64,000 bases of DNA from Taeniopygia guttata (taxonomy: Eukaryota > Chordata > Aves > Passeriformes > Estrildidae). Positions 58,801-64,000 of this stretch are shown piece after piece (the first letter of the stretch is position 1; every line of letters starts with the position of its first letter). The DNA is taken from positions 454,001 through 518,000 of the forward strand of contig NC_133044.1 in the NCBI RefSeq assembly GCF_048771995.1, read 5' to 3'. The notes below the pieces were generated by a model that made no database searches, had not been told where the DNA came from, and was given only the letters and a program-made list of their open reading frames with translations. The position numbers and the translations under genes are program-made.

Positions 58801-61800
58801 CTGCCAAGTTTACAGCATTCCCAGGACTCTGTGCAAATTTGCTCTGAGAATCACCAAATGAGAAACAGTACAATTATACTCCTGAACAGATGAGGGCATC
58901 AAAATACTCAATTACTGTCAAAAATGCCAGGTAAAACACATTTGTTTTCACTGGGAAATGTGCCAAAACTGTCTTATTTCCAAATGGCTATTTCCAGCTA
59001 AATAACTTCAGCAGAGAGAGGCAAAAACTATGCTGCTGTGTGACAGCAAGAGTAACTGATGTGGTGGCATCTTGAATCTAGATTTAGATTTTTTGAATCT
59101 AGTTTGACTAGATGGAGGTTTTAGTTTGATTTAAATAACATTAGAATCTTACAAACAGGATATTGTCCATACCCTCAGGCACTGGAAAGTTCTAACTGAT
59201 AGAAACGTACCACACTGATTGTCTTGCCCTCCTACTTAAAAAAAAGACCCAAATTTTTCTTGCAGCCTTATTTCCAATCTAGCTCAAAATCCAGATGAAA
59301 AGATTTGGATGGAAAATTCCTCAGTTATCATCCCACAAGCTGCAGTTCTAGTTTGGGACTCTCTCTCATTAAGTTCTATCTGAAAAAGCACCAGGGTTTG
59401 CTAAAAAAGCAGTGCAGTTCAGAGACATGATGGCACTTCAGGTGTGACCTACTGTGTAGGATGCAGCGCAGACCGAGGCGACGTCCGCTAGATAATCCAC
59501 CTGGGAGCTCAGCTGCTCCTCGGAGTCCTGGGACTGCAGCAGGGCTGGCTTGGCTCTCTGCACGCGGGCCGTGCCCGCCTCAGTCCTGCCCAGCTCCGCG
59601 CTGCCTTCCTCCTCAGCCCCGTCCTCGAAGGAGCCGCCCTGCCCGTCCTCGATGCTGGACAGGATGCCCGAGGCCACCGAGTAGTTCCTGGAGGACGGCA
59701 GCCCCGAGTCGGGCGAGTCGAACTCGGCGGCCGCGGGGGCCGGTGCCGCCGTCGGCGTGGGGTCCTCCTGCGCCCCGGGGTCCTGCTCCGCCGCGTCCGT
59801 CTCGTCCACGGATAGGAACACCTGCGACGTGCAAAACCAAACAGCAAAACCTTCTACAGCAGCGGTCACCTGCCCTGTGCTGGGTCTGACTAAGGGACCT
59901 ACGAGGAACGGATCTGGAGAGCTGTTCCTCTGGAGAGGGGATCTGCCTTCCCAGATGAACCTTAGAGCCCCTTAGGTGTGTCCTGCTTAAGTACAGCTGT
60001 AGACTGTCCAAAATTCAGACCCGCTCTTCACTCTAACATGAAGACACCACAGCTCCAGTCTCTGCCCAGGATTCAGGAGCTGTGCTAACCTCCACCTGTG
60101 CCTCCTGGGGCTGCCCACTCCAGATGGTGAGTGGGAAGGGGTACCTACATCATTGCTGATGGTGGAGTCCCTGTGGATGAGCCGCTGGACGTGGCTGTCA
60201 ATGCTGCTGCCCGATGAAAACTTGGCCAGCGTGGCTGAATGTGACTCCTTCTCTCGCTGCTTCACAATGACCTCGCAGGCCTTCCACTCAGCCATCACCT
60301 TCTGGTACCTGAGAGCAATGTCTGCGTCCACCTGCAGACAGAGACACGTCCTGAGACACTGCCCTCCGTGCCAGGAGCCCCTGACACTGGGAGGAACAGG
60401 AGGGAGAGGTCTAGGGCAGGTGCAGGGTCCCAGACTGAAAGCCCAAGGGTGCCGAGGCCCTCTTGCTGCAGCACATCCCTGTGACTGGAGAGGAGTAGTC
60501 AGGTGCTGGGTATTAAACCAGAAAGGATCCATATAAGCAGGTGCATACACTATCAACAGCACTGTGCCACTGTGACAGTGATCCAGGACAGAACAAAAGA
60601 TGTCATGTGAAACCTCACACAGAAGTCAGATGCAATCTACGGAGCAAGTGCTGCCTCTACCTGCATCATCCCTAATTCCATCACACCCCCTTCCAACTCC
60701 TCTGTTCCACCTCTAATGCAGCCCTTGTGAAGAATTCCAGGTCACAGCCTGTACAGAGTCAGATCCCGGGATAAACTCCGGGATCCCAGCTCCCACAGCC
60801 CCGTCCTGTGCATGGCCAAATCTGCCCGCACTGGGCACCACAGGAATAAAACAGATCTTTGTCACTGGTGGCTTTCTCTTTTGAAAGACAGCCACAGAAA
60901 CCCCCTTGAGCTATTACGGGACATGCAGCAATTTTACTAGTCTGTCACTTGTCAAGAGCTGAAGAGAAGCCACAATTGTGAGCTGGCTCCAGGCTCCACA
61001 CTCGGCTGGCTGAGCTGCACCTGAGCGTTCCTGCTAAGAGCTGCAGGCTGTTTGTCACTTGAGGTAGCTGTCGAGTCATAAATCATAAAATACAACAGTT
61101 AGTGGAGGGCTGGAGGACAGCCATCTCTGGGAGTGCAAAAATACCATCAGAAGACAAAGATTATAAATCACCTGCAATGACTCAGTTAAGGACACAATGA
61201 GTTTCCTATATGTGCAGGTGTTATGACTCTTTTCATGTCTCTCATTTAACAGACTCCTACATTCAGTGTAAGCTTCAGTCTCCAACAACCTATTCTTTTG
61301 AGGAGTCAGCTATTACTCGTGTTTAGTACTGGTGCTGAATAGCTCATTACAATTCCAGGTAAGTTTGGAGTACCCCCGGGTTAGTAGGATACAAACTCAG
61401 GGAGGAAAATCTTCTGTAGGAGCCTGTGTTCTGCAGCTCAGATCTTTTCTATCTTGTAACATCTCCGTATGAATTTACTGTAATTCCTATCATATGTACT
61501 CCACTATTTATCTCTTCTTGCCAATGGTCTATGTTCTGGCTGTACAGATGCACCTGCCCTTCGGAGATGGGGCTAGCATCCATGAGACATGGCTTCACAT
61601 CTCCCACTCTAAAAATGAACCATCTGGGTCCTTTTGTTCATTTCCAAACACCTTTTATTTTTACACATGGATCATAAATCTGATAGTTCATATACTTGTG
61701 GAGATCAGAAACAGCAAAATGCAATCTATGCAAGAAACCTCCAATTTCCTTGCCTTTCTTGAAAATCTGAGATTAAAAAAAGAATGGAGCAGTGCTCAGT

Positions 61801-63929
61801 AGAACATCCCTGATGTACACACTACAACCAGAAAATCTATAATAAACATCTACTGAGATGACTGGATTCAGGGGGGACAATCTGCACTGTGACCCAGTTT
61901 GAACAGTGAAGGGCTCTGTTTCTCCATCTGTGTTCAGAACTGGTTTTTAAAGATTATTGTGAGGAAAACATCTCAAATTGCCACAGCAATGTTAGTTTAG
62001 TGCCCCATTTGCAAGACACCAATTTGTCCATGGCAAGGCTTGAGGTCAGGCTGCCCTTCTCTCTGCAGGTGCTCTCAGGGATATAAATTACCCCTTGGCA
62101 CGTAAAGTAATTGGGAGTTAGCAAATGCCAAATGTTTTGATATATAAACCACTCCTTATCAATTTAATCCAGAACAGAATCAGCTACTGCATGAGTGCTA
62201 CCTCCCTGGTAATAACACTAACTGAAAAGCAGATTAATGTGTTAATTATATTCCAGGCCAAACCTCATTACTGTTCCATCCAGTTCAGCCAATCTTTGGG
62301 TGATGTCGCAGAAAAGCAATGTTTTACCAGCACACAGTAACTCCAGAGGGTCCATTTGGGCTGCTCCCAGCTCCAGAAAAAGTCCATGCATGCAGATGCA
62401 GCACCATGGAGAAAAGGTAGTTATTTCAAGGAGCAGTCTGAAGTGTAATTCAGCCAACACACCATATAAAAGGAGTGAGTAAAATTTCCATCCAAATGTC
62501 AATGTCTCCCCATTGTATAAGTGACAAATTTGTGGACACAAGGTGTGCTCAGGGCATGTGCATGCCACAGAGAGAGCTGAATGCAGGTTCTCTGACTTCC
62601 AGAAAGAGAGAACTCTCATTTAGTGACATTCAGACATTAAAACATAGTACCAAACCCCTCTGCTAACAGGTGTTACTAATGTTTTCAGTTGTGTTTTTCC
62701 CTTGGGAATATCACATAGTAATGAAGACCAATAGTTGCTATTCGGAAAACAAAACCTACTCTGCAAATGTAACTCAAGATTCCATGGAAGCTATGGCTTA
62801 CCTGGTCCATCTCCTTCTTGGCCATGCCAAATTTGTAGTGACCTAGCAAGAATGGCCACACTTCCTTCCGAATCTCATGCTGGACTCCACCATAGTAAAC
62901 TCTTCTGAGTAATTCCAGTTCCTTGTAGTTCTACGGTGGCCAGGAGAAAGAAGTGTTGAAGGCAACACATCAGTATTTAACTCAGGGACACTCCGAGACA
63001 CTTCACACTGAGTACAGAGACAGTGAAATACATGCAGGACACTAAATAAATTCTGCAGCTTGACTAAAGCCTTCAGGACCTTAGCTGAAATCCAGCCTAA
63101 TGTAGGCTGTCATGACTTCCACAAAAATAATCGGAATTTGAATAGATCAGTTGCTTTGATAATAATTTATATCTTTGCCATCATCAGAGAAGCAAAGGAG
63201 AGAGGGGCGGTAAGAACTGCCTTTCTCTCTCAAGTTGAGAAGTGGTCAAACCCCTTTAGTATTTCTTGGGGCCCGCTGCAGGTGATTTCCTGCCCGGCGA
63301 GCAGCGTGTGGAGCCCGTGCAGGGACACGAAGGGACTGTCACTGACCTTCTTGTCCTTCTGGTACTTGCTCCAGACCTCCTTGGTGAGGCCGGCGGCGGC
63401 GCTGGCGGGTCTGTCGGGGGGCACGATGCTGTGGTTGACCAGCGCCGAGAGGTGCGTGCGCACCGTGGACAGGTGCCGGCAGTGCGCCAGCCCTGCGGGG
63501 ACAGCGGGCACAGCTCAGCCCCACGGCCCGGGCACCTGGGAGCCCCAGGCACGGCCCTGCCTGGACTGAGCTCTGCACTGTCTGACAATCAGCCATTACA
63601 GCAGAGCCAAAGGTGGAACAGATGGGACGCAGACCAGCAACAGCCACGCCGTGTGTTACACTGCCACGTAAAACCACGTTCTGTCTTCACTGTGCATCGC
63701 TCCTCCCACTGCCAGCAGCCAAACTCACAAACACTGAAACGCTGGCACTGCAGTTACATCCACCCTACCGCCCTCAATTTAGGGTCAGACTGCTTTCTAA
63801 GCCAAACATCCCGTGTTGTTTAGATAAACATATGGATGCCACATGGGCCACAAGCTTCACTTACATCCATAAAAGGCTCTGGAAATGATCTGCCTCTTCA
63901 TGCTTTCACACAACATCTTTAGAGGAGTT
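55749..63929 (-). CDS. SGSM2: SGSM2, TBC-domain Rab GTPase-activating protein (C-terminal part)
   Basis: Eleven exons with GT-AG borders join in frame (1564 nt) and give the last 520 residues; the 5' part lies beyond the right edge. Human SGSM2 (RUTBC1) has about 1,000 residues, with an N-terminal RUN domain, a Rab9A-binding region and a C-terminal TBC domain. Only the last is here. The TBC fold begins near [20 protein letters not shown], is interrupted by an insertion of about 184 residues, and resumes at [20 protein letters not shown]. Both catalytic fingers are intact: IDKDVQR (IxxDxxR, arginine at window residue 317) and YVQ (YxQ, glutamine at 351). It should thus be an active GAP; published substrates include RAB32 and RAB33B. 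The paralogue SGSM1 is the main alternative, but convergence with MNT and sequence favour SGSM2. Confidence 0.95.
56131..56298 (-). CDS. SGSM2: SGSM2 exon, TBC C-terminal helices
   Basis: Encodes [20 protein letters not shown], then [20 protein letters not shown] and [15 protein letters not shown]. Acceptor CCCATTCAG, donor GTAAGA. It is nearly identical to mammalian SGSM2. Confidence 0.96.
57028..57124 (-). CDS. SGSM2: SGSM2 exon
   Basis: Encodes [20 protein letters not shown], then [12 protein letters not shown] plus one base. This is the TBC motif with the conserved [10 protein letters not shown]. Donor GTAATA. Confidence 0.96.
57548..57657 (-). CDS. SGSM2: SGSM2 exon
   Basis: Encodes [20 protein letters not shown], then [16 protein letters not shown]. 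Acceptor TGTCCCTGCAG, donor GTGAGT. Confidence 0.96.
58129..58211 (-). CDS. SGSM2: SGSM2 exon with glutamine finger
   Basis: Encodes [20 protein letters not shown], then LMVILDN. YVQ is the catalytic YxQ glutamine finger of TBC GAPs. Acceptor TTTCCACAG, donor GTAGGA. Confidence 0.96.
58650..58774 (-). CDS. SGSM2: SGSM2 exon with arginine finger
   Basis: Encodes [20 protein letters not shown], then [28 protein letters not shown] supplies the catalytic arginine. Acceptor CTGTTCTAG, donor GTAATG. Confidence 0.96.
59453..59821 (-). CDS. SGSM2: SGSM2 exon, TBC insertion (acidic, low complexity)
   Basis: This 369-nt exon (123 codons, phase 0 at both ends) encodes an Asp/Glu/Ala/Pro-rich linker. 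It contains the conserved island [20 protein letters not shown] and ends in CAASYT. The 5' half is very GC-rich and diverges from mammals. Donor GTAGGT, acceptor CACGTCGCAG. Confidence 0.93.
60149..60331 (-). CDS. SGSM2: SGSM2 exon, TBC insertion (conserved part)
   Basis: This 183-nt exon (phase 0 at both ends) encodes [20 protein letters not shown], a charged helix, then [20 protein letters not shown] and TISND. The [20 protein letters not shown] block is strongly conserved. Acceptor CTGTCTGCAG, donor GTAGGT. Confidence 0.95.
60332..62801 (-). other. SGSM2: Longest SGSM2 intron in the window (2.5 kb)
   Basis: AT-rich intron between the two phase-0 exons. No repeat array, RNA gene or nested open frame of note was seen. 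The other SGSM2 introns (290-730 bp) are likewise unremarkable. Confidence 0.9.
62802..62930 (-). CDS. SGSM2: SGSM2 exon, start of TBC domain
   Basis: Encodes [20 protein letters not shown], then [20 protein letters not shown] and MDQ. It contains the TBC opening motif (R..VWPFLLG). 129 nt, phase 0 at both ends. Donor GTAAGC. Confidence 0.96.
63347..63492 (-). CDS. SGSM2: SGSM2 exon preceding the TBC domain
   Basis: Encodes [20 protein letters not shown], then [20 protein letters not shown] and SKYQKDKK. Acceptor GTCCCCGCAG, donor GTCAGT. The [10 protein letters not shown] part is more Ala-rich than in human. Confidence 0.95.
63865..63929 (-). CDS. SGSM2: SGSM2 exon, most upstream in the window
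   Basis: Encodes [20 protein letters not shown] plus G and one base. The [16 protein letters not shown] block matches mammalian SGSM2. Acceptor GCCTCTCCACAG, donor GTAAGT. The intron beyond it (63930-64000) leads to exons outside the window. Confidence 0.94.
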
Positions 63930-64000
63930 CTGTGGAGAGGCACCAACAGGATAAGAGCAGGTGGTGAAGACAGCGAGCCTCAGGAATTTCATCCTGATCC

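Noticed and set aside
1..64000. CRISPR arrays, operons, phage or bacterial mobile elements
   Set aside because: Spliced vertebrate genes throughout. The tandem repeats are contiguous minisatellites without unique spacers.

Overview
This window is vertebrate nuclear DNA, most likely from a bird. Two multi-exon genes can be rebuilt exon by exon and lie tail to tail. MNT (MAX network transcriptional repressor) is on the + strand and complete. SGSM2 (small G protein signalling modulator 2, a TBC-domain Rab GAP) is on the - strand and continues past the right edge. The same convergent MNT/SGSM2 arrangement is known from human 17p13.3. The avian guess rests on a low density of recognisable transposons, GC-rich minisatellites and a strong CpG island. 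A non-avian reptile is not excluded.

Layout: 1-20.2 kb is mostly AT-rich intergenic DNA upstream of MNT. I recognise no gene in it, but it holds three abutting minisatellites (14.6-15.4 kb) and a small CpG-rich patch with a strong splice donor at 19.26-19.57 kb. A CpG-island promoter (about 20.2-22.05 kb) carries E-boxes, a YY1-type site and MNT exon 1. MNT coding exons are 21171-21243, 29128-29671, 31797-31838, 32506-32617, 44523-44715 and 46242-46948. All junctions keep frame and give 556 codons plus stop. Introns 1 and 4 (7.9 and 11.9 kb) hold tandem repeats and no recognisable gene. A 3' UTR follows, with AATAAA signals at 47.2, 47.6, 49.9 and 52.8 kb. SGSM2 occupies 63929-55749 on the - strand (11 exons, the C-terminal 520 residues), with a 3' UTR running to an AATAAA near 54.4 kb.

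MNT dimerises with MAX or MLX, binds CACGTG E-boxes and recruits SIN3 through its N-terminal helix to repress MYC targets. SGSM2 acts on vesicle traffic through Rab GTPases. They are neighbours, with no evident functional link.

I found no clearly novel system. The items most worth checking are an in-frame 42-nt exon carrying half of the MNT basic region, a cluster of E-boxes in MNT's own promoter, a possible unrecognised minus-strand exon between the two genes (53335-53433), and the minisatellites.
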